Source of the DNA: an uncultured Bacteroidota bacterium
GTDB lineage: Bacteria > Bacteroidota > Bacteroidia > Chitinophagales > Chitinophagaceae
DNA: 64,000 nucleotides
Assembly: GCA_903851465.1 (NCBI GenBank)
Contig: CAINOI010000017.1
Coordinates: 1 to 64,000, forward strand
Direction: 5' to 3'
The notes under the pieces are model-generated. The model was not told the origin of the DNA. It made no database searches and was given only the letters and a program-made list of their open reading frames with translations. Position numbers and translations under genes: made by a program. Below, piece by piece: positions 9,401 to 15,634 of this stretch (position 1 is its first letter; the number at the start of each line of letters is the position of its first letter).

Positions 9401-11658
9401 TTACTAATGATATTGTTGTGAATGGACTTGAAATTGGTTTAGGAAATGGTGCAATAAGTTCAAACATAATGTTAGGTAATTTTGAAGTTGGATATGCTAA
9501 CTCTACTGGAAGTAATTTAACAGCAATAGGGACAGGTAGTTTCAGGTATAATTCAACTGGTAGTAATAACGTTGGTGTAGGTTATTGGGCTTTAAGAAAT
9601 AACAGTACTGGAAGTAGAAACGTTGCTATAGGTGATAATTCTTTAACATCTAATATTACAGGAACTAATATCACTGCAATAGGTTATGGCGCCAATTCTG
9701 CAGATGGTTTGACAAATGCTACAGCAATAGGTAATGGCGCAAATGTATCAACTAGTAATACTATACAATTAGGGAATGGGTCAGTTACTGATGTAAAAAC
9801 TAGCGGTATGATTACGGCATCATCGATTACGGCACCAACTATAAATGGTGCTTCTATTAAATTAGGAGCTGGTTCCATTTCATCAAATATTGTACTAGGT
9901 GGTAATTCTAATACATTTAGTGGAAATAGTACCGGTGCTGAAAACTTTATTTTTGGTAATAATACAGCAATGGCTAACACAACGGGTAGTTATAATATTG
10001 CTATGGGTACGGAAGCGTTTAGGTATAATACTACTGGTAGCCAAAGTATTGGATTAGGATATTATGCTTTAAGACTAAATACTACGGGTAATTATAATGT
10101 TGCTATAGGGTATAATGCATTGCAAACTAATGCAACTGGGTCTTATTTAACTGCAATTGGATATGGCGCAAATTCTGCAGACGGTTTGACAAATGCTACA
10201 GCAATAGGTAATGGCGCAAATGTATCAACTAGTAATACGATTCAGTTGGGTAATTCAGCAGTTACAAATGTTAAAACAAATGGAACTATCACAGCGGGAG
10301 CAATTACGTATCCGAATGTGGCAGGCACCAATGGGTATGTTTTAACAACTAACGGTTCAAATACAGCAAGTTGGGTTGCTGCAGCAACAGGTATTGGTGG
10401 ATCAGGAACAGCAAACTATATTCCTAAGTTTAATGGATCTACAACAACATTGGGGAATAGTTTAATTACTGATGATGGTACAGGTATTCGTATCGGAAAT
10501 CCTAGTTCGTATTCTGGATTGAATTCAGATAATAATACCAGATTATTTGTAAATGGAGGAAGAGAATCTGAAAGTATAAAAATGTCTTTCCCTGGAGATC
10601 CATATAACAATGAACTTTCTTTTAACTGGTATTCTTCTGCATGGAGAATGAGAACTGAGAGAAGTAGTGCTGAAATCACAGATTTATCTTTTTGGAGAAC
10701 ATCTGCAGGAACAACAACAGAACAAATGAGATTAACATCTTCAGGTAATATGAATTTAACGGGCTCTATTAAAACAGGGGCTATTACTTATCCAAATACA
10801 GCAGGCACCAATGGGTATATATTAACAACTAACGGTTCAAATACAGCTTCATGGACTGCACCTAGTTTTGTTGATTTATCTTCTGCACAAACTGTAGGCG
10901 GTATAAAAACATTTTCTGCGGCATCAACAGTTATCAATAATAATTTAACAGTCAATTCAGCTGGAACTACTGGACAAGGATTAACCTTATCGGATGATGG
11001 TGATTTTGTAGACAATAATGATGGCTTTGGTACATTCCGTTTGACTGGCGGTATTAAGATCAATAGTAATAAAGGTGCATTAGGCACAGCGACAAATATT
11101 ACACTAGCAAGTGGTGGTAATATAACTGCAGCAGGTTCGATCACAGCTTCGAGTATAAAATTAACATCAGGCGCAGCAAATGGGTATATCTTAACTTCAT
11201 CAGCAGATGGTACAGCAAGTTGGGCTGCATCAAGTTCTTCTATTTCTGGAGGTACTACCAACGCACTTCCTAAATATTCTTCTGCAACTGCTATTACGCC
11301 AAGTGCAATTACCGATGATGGTACAACTGTTTCATTAGCTAGTACAAGAACTTTAACTGGTGCGAATGCTGCAGTGAACGCACAAACAGGAACAGCATAT
11401 ACTTTAGTTCAAGGGGATAATGGAAGAGTGATTACAATGAACAATGCATCTGCAATTACTTTAACGATTCCATCTGGCTTGACTGCAGGGTTCAACTGTA
11501 TGATTGTTCAGTATGGTGCAGGTACAGTAACTATTGCAGGTTCTGGTGTGACTGTAGTTAATAGATCAAATTATACTAAAACAGGTGGACAATACGCAAT
11601 AGTCACTATTGTAAGTCCTGTTACAAATACGTTTATCACTGGAGGCGATATGCAATAA
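484..11658 (+). CDS. Giant secreted tail-fibre-like / adhesin protein (3,724 aa)
   Basis: Signal peptide at residues 1-22 (cut near LIA-Q). Residues 24-155 match an N-terminal domain that I know from many Bacteroidota surface proteins (LFQAVARDANGN ... QLWTVPYALF). Residues about 245-996 hold about twenty copies of a 25-residue repeat of the form KVNIADTxxMLxPYAIRSNTxxSIN, some followed by AEKTRAIAAENLR. This region is probably a trimeric coiled shaft. From about residue 1000 there are phage-tail-fibre-like motifs (APTATTGTSNTQIATTAFV, GGTGVDNTGKTITLGG, PTITVDAKGRV). Four YadA-head-like blocks (NTALG/NTAIG every 13-15 residues) lie at about 2268-2430, 2620-2750, 2985-3110 and 3130-3270. The last 90 residues form a compact domain ending in ITGGDMQ. 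There is no T9SS tail and no recognisable S74 chaperone. It heads a compact operon, and its paralogue is at 21424. A surface fibre is inferred. Confidence 0.9.
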   Translation: MFKKILSLIVLATLFSNANLIAQITPDGILFQAVARDANGNAASGRNIYAKVNLLKGTKNGSSIYAESFKVVSTDDGVFTIVIGKGTRTSGVTSLKAIAWNEALYFVNIQIAIEPTIPGIGWTADNNYIDIGTEQLWTVPYALFSSKATVADSAMSISTIVPGSKGGTGVNNDGKTITLGQNLTFKGTGDITITTTGASNISFPTTGLLANTQYVTDRIGTDTVSLSNRINAINLTANNATSLKVNISDTASMLNPYLRKVDTASLSKRINIKLDSAQIPGIIAPYLATVAGVKYTDTALMLSNRFARDTVSLSNRINNNKQSIIDSANALNTRKVNYTDTALMLAPYALSANTAATNNTKVNIVDTTAMLLPYAIRLNTETSIDAEKTRALAAEALRVKYSDTATMLSPYAIRSNTVASINAEKTRAIAAENLKVNIADTTAMLSPYAIRSNTETSINGKVNIVDTTAMLSPYAIRSNTVAIINEKVNILDTSSMLLPYAIRSNTVASINTKVNIADTANMLSPYAVLSNTVASINAEKTRAIAAENARVKYSDTTSMLTPYAKLANTEASINEKVNILDTASMLLPYAIRSNTVASINTKLPIADTTIMLSPYAIRSNTETSINAEKTRAIAAENLRVKYIDTTAMLSPYAIRSNTESSINEKVNIVDTAAMLLPYAIRSNTVASINTKVNIADTTAMLSPYAIRSNTEISINAEKTRAIAAENLRVKYIDTTAMLSPYAIRSNTVASINEKVNILDTAAMLLPYAIRSNTVASINEKINIVDSATMLLPYAIRSNTETSINAEKTRAIAAENLRVKIADTSSMLLPYAIRSNTVASINEKVNIADTASMLLPYAIRSNTETSINAEKTRALTAEALRVKYSDTASMLSPYALRSSTTNFINEKLNISDTSTMLSPYAIRSNTVNSINAEKTRALTAEALKVNIADTASMLSSYYNKTAADDRLILKVNNADTAAMLLPYAIRSNTVASLNLKAPLVSPEFTGTPKAPTATTGTSNTQIATTAFVAASISNGATPDATTTSKGKLQLANDLGGTADLPTVISVGGSTAANINAAEILANAATAANTNNKIVKRNASGDFSAGTITANLLGTSTNVTGIVLGANGGTGVDNTGKSITLGGNFNTGAAFTTTGTTGAGNAADITLKTTGASELTLPVTGTLATLTGLEALTNKTINGITPTAAANGFILAGGTTSKTLTVNNNATVSGTNTGDQTINLTGDLTGSGVGTFSTTLASSGVTAGSYGSATVVPTITVDAKGRVTNVTNTTISGVSPVGSAMGSGKIIVGNALGVASIVDMSGDVTIDNLGVTTIGNNKITTDKVLNSNITYSKIQNVTTGKILGRTSAGNGIVEEIATTGTGDVVRAISPTFTGAPLVPTAIVSSNDGTIANTEFVKRAISNIDANAVDGIISGEKGGTGIANTGKTITLGGNFATSGANSLMFTTTGATNVTVPTSGTLATVAQLNAIQGGTFSGGQITGIVAPANGGTGIDNTGKTITLGGSLLTGAAFTTTGTTGSGNAAAITLKTTAATDLTLPTSGTVATLNGSETLTNKTITASANSISGLTNANLSGTAGITDANLATISTAGKIANTATTATNANTINTIVARDASGNFIAGTISAALAGNAATATKLATAVSIYGNSFDGSTDLGQVIAPLYGGTGNKFTKFTGATSSEKIYNLPDANTTILTTNALITPAQGGTGVATAAMNTFFAGPTSGSDAAPSFRPLAASDLPAGNGSYIANSTTQQANSNFNISSAGVIGGSLTAGSIIKQGGTAAQFLKADGTVDSRSFATLTGSEALTNKSINGVTPTAVTTGFTIAGGLTNNKILTVAADANVSGTNTGDVALSGQNYLSISNQTITAAAVNLSGTNVTGTLAAARFPALTGDITNTAGTVATTISNDAITSTKIADNAVTSTKIADNAVTSDKIVTGAVALNKIAPISVQTLLGNKSNSAASAPGEITIGAGLALNPTSGVLSASGSGGTVSNVSALTVTASGSTLSSTVANASSTPVISLNIPLASVAGTTAGLISKTDYDAFTGKVTANAAITGATKTKITFDTKGLITAGADATTADIAPSTNRNYVTDAQAGVISNTSGTNTGDQTITLTGDVTGSGKGSFATTLSNAAVSYAKIQNMSAKSLIGNKSLTAGTPGEITLGTGLALDASTGVLSASGSGGTIGGSGTASYIPRFNGSTTTLGNSMIFDNGTSIGINTASPSSSFKLDVNGAANFTNDIVVNGLKIGKGNSNTGENTALGVNALSSNSGNFNTAIGFDALKLSSSSSYNSGFGSRSLSNNTTGFENTGLGFQSLYANTTGNYNTALGVNTMATNTTGSLNIALGNASLYNNTTGDNNTALGRAALFTNTTGSSNTAIGINADVSTGNLSNATALGNGAIVSASNTIQLGNSAVTNVKTNGTITAGAITYPNVAGTNGYVLTTNGSNTATWTAAATGIGGSGTASYIPKFNGSTTILGNSKLFDDGTSILINSATSALTGGSALLVNNGNNAAPVITGTTQTGGALRIRGGDNTVIDFGTVSTKPWIQAGDAGNLATKYPLYLNPNGGNVAIGLGTASAFTSVLQVNGDVGATTFNNLALKRISSSMAIGSGAPSVTGNDNIAIGQETLNSLTTAGQNIAIGYRSMYKTNTEENTAVGYMSMFENTGGRYNTAIGFKSGYDNTNDYNTFLGYYANSSGSITNATAIGNGAIVTASNTMQLGNTNVTSVKTSGAFNAPVYSSSPVALTAGTTITWAPMLGLNASVTLNANSNLSFGATAPPAGSSGTLIVTQPASGSTYTLALPSGGTHRVLGSASGITLSTTNGAKDIVSFYYDGSIYYWNVGLGYGSAQSLSANSLTGGVAGAIPYQTATNTTGFTDAGTTGQVLTSQGVGKPTWTTPTTGIGGSGTASYIPRFNGSTTTLGNSMIFDNGTSIGINTASPSSSFKLDVNGAANFTNDIVVNGLEIGLGNGAISSNIMLGNFEVGYANSTGSNLTAIGTGSFRYNSTGSNNVGVGYWALRNNSTGSRNVAIGDNSLTSNITGTNITAIGYGANSADGLTNATAIGNGANVSTSNTIQLGNGSVTDVKTSGMITASSITAPTINGASIKLGAGSISSNIVLGGNSNTFSGNSTGAENFIFGNNTAMANTTGSYNIAMGTEAFRYNTTGSQSIGLGYYALRLNTTGNYNVAIGYNALQTNATGSYLTAIGYGANSADGLTNATAIGNGANVSTSNTIQLGNSAVTNVKTNGTITAGAITYPNVAGTNGYVLTTNGSNTASWVAAATGIGGSGTANYIPKFNGSTTTLGNSLITDDGTGIRIGNPSSYSGLNSDNNTRLFVNGGRESESIKMSFPGDPYNNELSFNWYSSAWRMRTERSSAEITDLSFWRTSAGTTTEQMRLTSSGNMNLTGSIKTGAITYPNTAGTNGYILTTNGSNTASWTAPSFVDLSSAQTVGGIKTFSAASTVINNNLTVNSAGTTGQGLTLSDDGDFVDNNDGFGTFRLTGGIKINSNKGALGTATNITLASGGNITAAGSITASSIKLTSGAANGYILTSSADGTASWAASSSSISGGTTNALPKYSSATAITPSAITDDGTTVSLASTRTLTGANAAVNAQTGTAYTLVQGDNGRVITMNNASAITLTIPSGLTAGFNCMIVQYGAGTVTIAGSGVTVVNRSNYTKTGGQYAIVTIVSPVTNTFITGGDMQ
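1216..3470 (+). repeat. 25-residue shaft repeats of giant protein 1
   Basis: About twenty degenerate coding repeats, each about 75 nt, encode KVN-x-x-DT-xx-ML-x-PYAIRSNT-xx-SIN. About nine copies carry an extra 13-residue insert AEKTRAIAAENLR. Wording is conserved at protein level while third bases vary, so this is an old array under selection rather than a fresh expansion. The register suggests a fibrous trimeric shaft. Confidence 0.85.
7087..7281 (+). repeat. Intragenic direct duplication, copy A
   Basis: This 195-nt stretch (IGGSGTASYIPRFNGSTTT to NGLKIG) recurs at 9244-9438 with a constant offset of 2,157 nt and only a handful of base differences by eye. Diverged versions of its first part occur again near 7909 and 10393. 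It is the linker module placed before each beta-roll block. Confidence 0.85.
7267..7770 (+). repeat. YadA-head-like beta-roll block, shared with giant protein 2
   Basis: Encodes tandem repeats such as GNFNTAIGFDAL and NNTTGDNNTALGRAAL, with [ST]-G-x-x-NTA-[IL]-G recurring, as in the left-handed beta-roll heads of trimeric autotransporters. The DNA is collinear without indels to 30049-30552 in the paralogue (constant offset 22,782) and nearly identical, which points to a recent conversion or duplication event. Confidence 0.75.
7753..7884 (+). repeat. Second intragenic duplication, copy A
   Basis: This 132-nt stretch encodes TIQLGNSAVTNVKTNGTITA through NGYVLTTNGSNTA. It recurs at 10237-10368 with a constant offset of 2,484 nt and very few differences. 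Confidence 0.8.
8341..8740 (+). repeat. Second beta-roll block of giant protein 1
   Basis: Encodes a further set of head-type repeats (NDNIAIGQETL, GQNIAIGYRSM, EENTAVGYMSM, RYNTAIGFKSG, DYNTFLGYYA) and closes with the standard cap ATAIGNGAIVTASNTMQLG. The same cap ends each of the other beta-roll blocks. Confidence 0.7.
9244..9438 (+). repeat. Intragenic direct duplication, copy B
   Basis: Second copy of the 195-nt linker module at 7087-7281. The near-identity at silent positions shows a recent duplication or gene conversion inside the giant gene. Confidence 0.85.
9430..9810 (+). repeat. Third beta-roll block of giant protein 1
   Basis: Head-type repeats of the form NSTGSNNVGVGYWALR and NSTGSRNVAIGDNSL, capped by ATAIGNGANVSTSNTIQLG. 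The cap DNA is almost identical to that of the fourth block, about 480 nt downstream. Confidence 0.7.
9850..10275 (+). repeat. Fourth beta-roll block of giant protein 1
   Basis: Head-type repeats of the form NTTGSYNIAMGTEAF, NTTGSQSIGLGYYAL and NTTGNYNVAIGYNAL, with the same ATAIGNGANVST cap. Blocks three and four look like an internal duplication of one head module. Confidence 0.7.
10237..10368 (+). repeat. Second intragenic duplication, copy B
   Basis: Partner of 7753-7884. The offset differs from that of the 7087/9244 pair (2,484 against 2,157 nt), so the two duplications were separate events. Confidence 0.8.
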
Positions 11659-11666
11659 GAACTAAG

Positions 11667-13985
11667 ATGAAAAAAACTTTTCTTTTTTGCTTGATGCTAT
11701 GTTGCATGTTTCAAATTCATGCACAAATTGTTATGCCAAGCTTTCAACCTACGAACTATGCTAGTAGTTTCAATAAAACATTAAGTTCTATTGAGGTTTT
11801 AGCAGTGGGCGCTGGAGGAGGACCTGGAGGTACGGATGGTAATTATGGAAGTGGTGGTGGAAGTGGCGGAGCAGTGTTTACAAAAATTAATAATGCAAGT
11901 GGAGGCGTTTTAAATATCGCAATTGGTGGCGGTGGAATAAGTGGTAGAGGCTGTCTTACTAATGATGGAGCCGGAGCTGGAGGTACCAATGGTGGCGGCT
12001 CAGGTGGCAATGCCGGCGGTGGTGGATGTTCAGGCGGTGGTGGCGGAGGTGGTGGATGGTCAGGGGTTTACAATAGTACAACGAATGTTTATTTTGTGGT
12101 TGCAGGAGGTGGTGCTGGTGGAGGTGGATCCAATGAAGGCATTGCAAATGATGTGGTCGCACCAGGTGGTGGTACCACACAATCAGGTGGTGTTAATGGA
12201 ACAAGTATGAACGGAGGAACAGGGACTGCCTATTCTGGTGACGGCGGCGGCGGTGGTGGAGGAGGAGGTGGTTATTATGGTGGCTTAGGTCAAAATCCAA
12301 ATTCAAATACATATAATTATTTAGCAAGTGGCGGCGCAAATTATGCCAATCCTAGTTATACTTCTGGCACAGTAACTTATAGTGGTAATGGTAGTTCTGG
12401 TAATTCTGGAAACGGAACCCCTGGAGCTGCAGTTACAGTTTCCAATTCAGCCGCTTTTGGTTATACAAATAATAAAGGCGCAGGTGGTCAAGGAACATTG
12501 AGTGCAGGGGCTGGTAATTCAGGTTCAGATGGCATTGTCATTATAAGATACCTTGGACCACAGATTGCAACTGGTGGAGTCGTTTCAACAGTGAATGGTT
12601 ACACAGTACATACTTTTACAATAGCAGGTACTTTAACATTTAAAGTGTTGCCAGTTAAAGGAGCGATGGCACATTATATGGCGAGTGAATTTGCAAGCGG
12701 CGCCACTCCAACCACATGGACCGATCAAACTGGTAATGGTTATAACGCAACTATGAGCGGCGTTTCAACAGTAGTCAATACAACGCTAAAAAACAATGTG
12801 GTTTTACAAGGAACAACTGCTTCAAGTATTACTTTTCCAGTATTTTCAAATCATAATTGGTCCAATTCTAGTAAGTACACTTTATTTATTGTAACTAGGT
12901 ATACAAATAATACCAACCAAAGAATACTCACAGATTTATCAACTAACTGGTTAACGAGTCATTGGGGTGGCCAAGTTGGTATTGCACATCATAATGCTTG
13001 GATTACTGACGTTCCCAATGGACTTACCACTTTAGCATTGACTGATTGGGTTTTATTCACAGATCAAAATAGTTTAGCTCGATGTAATACAACAGAGGTA
13101 TCAAAATATCCACCAAATGCTGTAAGCGGATTCAGTCAGCTTGTAATAAATAATACTTCAGGAGTTTGGTATCCAGAAAGATCCGGATTTGAAATTGCAG
13201 AGCTCATTGTTTATCCTAGAACATTAAATAGTCAGGAAATTAATTTTGTTGAAACCTATCTATCTAATAAATATGGTGTTGCAGGAAGCAATGATGGACT
13301 TATGTTAAATTTAGATGCAAGTAATAAACAGTCCTATGATGGTAATGGAAATATTTGGACAGATGTCGTTTCAGGAAATCAAGTTCAATGGCCAAGTTCC
13401 CTTGCACCCGTTTTCAAAATTGACAATGGGGTTTCTGTCTTTTCAACTACGCCAACTCTTGCAACAACAGGGAACTTTCAATCCACTGGATATATAAATT
13501 TAAGAGAGGGTAATGGAGCTTATTCAGTAATGGCTATTTTTAAACCAAATAGTGTAACTGCAAGTAAGATATTAGTGAGCCTGGGTCCTTATTCAACAAA
13601 TTGTGATGCAACAAACATAGCAGCAATTTCAATTGGGGCTAGTGGTAGATTTTCAAATGAGGCTTGTGGAACTTCATCTACTTGGAATACGATATCAGGA
13701 GCAACACCAACAACTTCAAGATTTTGGACTGTGACCAGCACTTTTACAGGGGGTACTAATGGCACATCTACAGTTTATGTAGATGGTGTCTTTGATAAGT
13801 CGGGAACAATGACTACAAATACCCCTGTAAGTGCTAATAACAAAATTACCATAGGCTGGGTAAGTGATGGTTCACTAAGTATGGATGCTAATGTAGCAGT
13901 GATATTGTATTACAACCGAGCCTTACCTGCAAACGAAGTATTGGCATTGTATAATAAATATAAAAAAAGATTAAACCTACCTTAA
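11667..13985 (+). CDS. Secreted glycine-rich protein with two LamG-like domains
   Basis: 772 residues. Signal peptide at 1-19 (ends QIHA-Q). Residues about 20-33 (VMPSFQPTNYASS) form a short post-signal motif shared with three other LamG proteins of the cluster. Residues about 50-290 are extremely glycine-rich (runs of GGGGGGGG), resembling the polyglycine-sandwich adhesins of phage tail fibres and Gly-rich outer-surface proteins. Two concanavalin/LamG-like domains follow, at about 330-550 (typical ending IAELIVYPRTLNSQEINFVETY) and 555-770 (ending VAVILYYNRALPANEVLALY). It begins 8 nt after the giant gene and shares a TAATG stop-start overlap with the next gene, so all three are probably co-transcribed. 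A binding role at the cell surface is inferred. No T9SS tail is seen. Confidence 0.85.
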   Translation: MKKTFLFCLMLCCMFQIHAQIVMPSFQPTNYASSFNKTLSSIEVLAVGAGGGPGGTDGNYGSGGGSGGAVFTKINNASGGVLNIAIGGGGISGRGCLTNDGAGAGGTNGGGSGGNAGGGGCSGGGGGGGGWSGVYNSTTNVYFVVAGGGAGGGGSNEGIANDVVAPGGGTTQSGGVNGTSMNGGTGTAYSGDGGGGGGGGGGYYGGLGQNPNSNTYNYLASGGANYANPSYTSGTVTYSGNGSSGNSGNGTPGAAVTVSNSAAFGYTNNKGAGGQGTLSAGAGNSGSDGIVIIRYLGPQIATGGVVSTVNGYTVHTFTIAGTLTFKVLPVKGAMAHYMASEFASGATPTTWTDQTGNGYNATMSGVSTVVNTTLKNNVVLQGTTASSITFPVFSNHNWSNSSKYTLFIVTRYTNNTNQRILTDLSTNWLTSHWGGQVGIAHHNAWITDVPNGLTTLALTDWVLFTDQNSLARCNTTEVSKYPPNAVSGFSQLVINNTSGVWYPERSGFEIAELIVYPRTLNSQEINFVETYLSNKYGVAGSNDGLMLNLDASNKQSYDGNGNIWTDVVSGNQVQWPSSLAPVFKIDNGVSVFSTTPTLATTGNFQSTGYINLREGNGAYSVMAIFKPNSVTASKILVSLGPYSTNCDATNIAAISIGASGRFSNEACGTSSTWNTISGATPTTSRFWTVTSTFTGGTNGTSTVYVDGVFDKSGTMTTNTPVSANNKITIGWVSDGSLSMDANVAVILYYNRALPANEVLALYNKYKKRLNLP
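11800..12545 (+). repeat. Glycine-codon-rich low-complexity tract
   Basis: Dense GGN codons encode the polyglycine region of the preceding CDS. It is locally much more G-rich than the AT-rich surroundings, and the codons are mixed (GGT, GGA, GGC), so the tract is kept by protein-level selection. Confidence 0.8.
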
Positions 13986-14734
13986 TGTATTTTAAAAATA
14001 AATATATCATCTTATTTTTTGTGAGTTGTATTTTTAGAATACATGCACCTGCTCAAGGAAATATTTTTAGAACTCAAAATAGCACCCCAATTAACTCAGT
14101 TTTAATGGATGGATTAACTTCATTAAAAGCTTCAACAAGTGCCTATAAAATAAAACAAGACTTTCCAAATGCTGTGGACGGTCTTTATTGGATTAAAAAT
14201 TCAAATATTAATTCAGGAACGCCTTTTCAAATCTATGCCGATATGACAACGGACGGTGGAGGTTGGACATTGCTTATGACTAATATTGGCAATGCAGGAT
14301 GGACCTATGCAAATGCAATTTTAAGAAATGAAACAACACCGTCCCTGTCTGCAAATTATTCGATTGTACAATATGGGGACTATATAAAAAAGAGTGCAAC
14401 TTCTTTTCAATATATGATGGAAGCCAATGCAAGAAATAGGTGGGGTGGTATTTGGACTGCGAATGATGCCTATACCTTTGTTTCAACAACAAATGTTCAG
14501 ACAAATGTTACAAGAAATATAGCATGGGACACCTATGACTATGATCTTAATAACTCCAATTCGATTCAGCCTAGAATGCCATGGCGTACCACTGCAAGTA
14601 ATGGTTTTTTAACGACCGATGATGGTAGTGGAAACTGGTGGGGTACACTAATAACTAATAGTGGTTATACAACTGCACCCTGGATTTCTGGATATATGGA
14701 AACTCCATCTAAAATATATTATTGGGTGAGGTAA
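13985..14734 (+). CDS. Secreted fibrinogen-like domain protein
   Basis: 249 residues. Signal peptide at about 1-24 (MYFKNKYIILFFVSCIFRIHA). The mature protein is one fibrinogen-C-terminal-like domain. The family start is clear at residues about 58-100 (NAVDGLYWI ... IYADMTTDGGGWTLLM), matching the classical DGxYxI...YCDM.TDGGGWT pattern, with Ala in place of the usual Cys. The C-terminal half (NWWGTLITNSG ... YYWVR) is diverged. The start overlaps the previous stop by one base (TAATG), showing translational coupling. It is a paralogue of the next gene, with almost the same N-terminal 45 mature residues. Such domains usually bind sugars or acetylated groups. The ligand here is unknown. Confidence 0.85.
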   Translation: MYFKNKYIILFFVSCIFRIHAPAQGNIFRTQNSTPINSVLMDGLTSLKASTSAYKIKQDFPNAVDGLYWIKNSNINSGTPFQIYADMTTDGGGWTLLMTNIGNAGWTYANAILRNETTPSLSANYSIVQYGDYIKKSATSFQYMMEANARNRWGGIWTANDAYTFVSTTNVQTNVTRNIAWDTYDYDLNNSNSIQPRMPWRTTASNGFLTTDDGSGNWWGTLITNSGYTTAPWISGYMETPSKIYYWVR

Positions 14735-14802
14735 TAACGTATAATGTATTTCGCAATTAAATTATGAAACATAAAATTCAAGATAGAAAAGCACTTGCCC
14801 TA

Positions 14803-15612
14803 ATGAAGATTTATAATAAATATATCGTCTTGTTATTTATTAGTATTGTTTTTACAATGCAAATTACTGCGCAAGGTCATATTTTTAGAACTCAAAATAG
14901 TACGCCTATCAATTCAGTTTTGATGGATGGGTTGTCTGTATTAAAAGCTTCAACAAGTGCTTATAAAATAAAACAAGACTTCCCTAATGCAGTGGATGGC
15001 ATTTATTGGATTAAAAATCCAAATATCAATTCAGGAACGCCCTTTCAAATTTATGCAGACATGACAACGGACGGTGGAGGTTGGACATTAATATTAAAAA
15101 ACTCCACTAATGCAGGATGGACATACTTAAACACGATTGGATTAAATAATGGTACTGCTCCTAATTATTTTCCCTACACAAGTAATGCTAATATAATAAG
15201 TACTTCATCGGTCAATTATTCAATTGTGGGCTGGGCCGATTTCATTAAAAAAAGTACTACTGGTTTTCAATATATGTTAGATGCGGAAACTAGAGGCAGT
15301 TATGGAGGTATATGGACAGTGAATAATAATATTAGTTTTACTTCTTCTTCTAATGCAAGTACCATTGCATCTGGAGCCATTACTAGAAACATAAAATTTG
15401 GCACCTGGCCAGAAGCGGATGATGGGACTAATTTAGCGCCTCGTATGCCTTATTATACCAATTCTGGAAATGCATATTTAACGACTGATGCTGATAATGG
15501 TGGTAATTGGTGGGGGGCCTTGGTCACACAGTATTCTGGATGGACTTCTGCTCCTTGGATGGCGAGCGGAGGTGTAACAAGCCCTACTAATATTTGGTAT
15601 TGGGTAAGATAA
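14803..15612 (+). CDS. Secreted fibrinogen-like domain protein, paralogue
   Basis: 269 residues from the chosen ATG at 14803. An upstream in-frame ATG at 14764 would add 13 charged residues before the signal peptide. I chose 14803 because MKIYNKYIVLLFISIVF then aligns with the signal peptide of the preceding paralogue. The mature start (QGHIFRTQNSTPINSVLMDG) is nearly identical to that of the neighbour. The fibrinogen-like signature DGIYWI ... YADMTTDGGGWTL follows, then a diverged C-terminal half ending IWYWVR. The two genes are a tandem duplication whose framework is conserved and whose middle and C-terminal surface has diverged, which suggests different ligands (inference). Confidence 0.85.
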   Translation: MKIYNKYIVLLFISIVFTMQITAQGHIFRTQNSTPINSVLMDGLSVLKASTSAYKIKQDFPNAVDGIYWIKNPNINSGTPFQIYADMTTDGGGWTLILKNSTNAGWTYLNTIGLNNGTAPNYFPYTSNANIISTSSVNYSIVGWADFIKKSTTGFQYMLDAETRGSYGGIWTVNNNISFTSSSNASTIASGAITRNIKFGTWPEADDGTNLAPRMPYYTNSGNAYLTTDADNGGNWWGALVTQYSGWTSAPWMASGGVTSPTNIWYWVR

Positions 15613-15634
15613 TTTAAACGACTTAACAACAACA

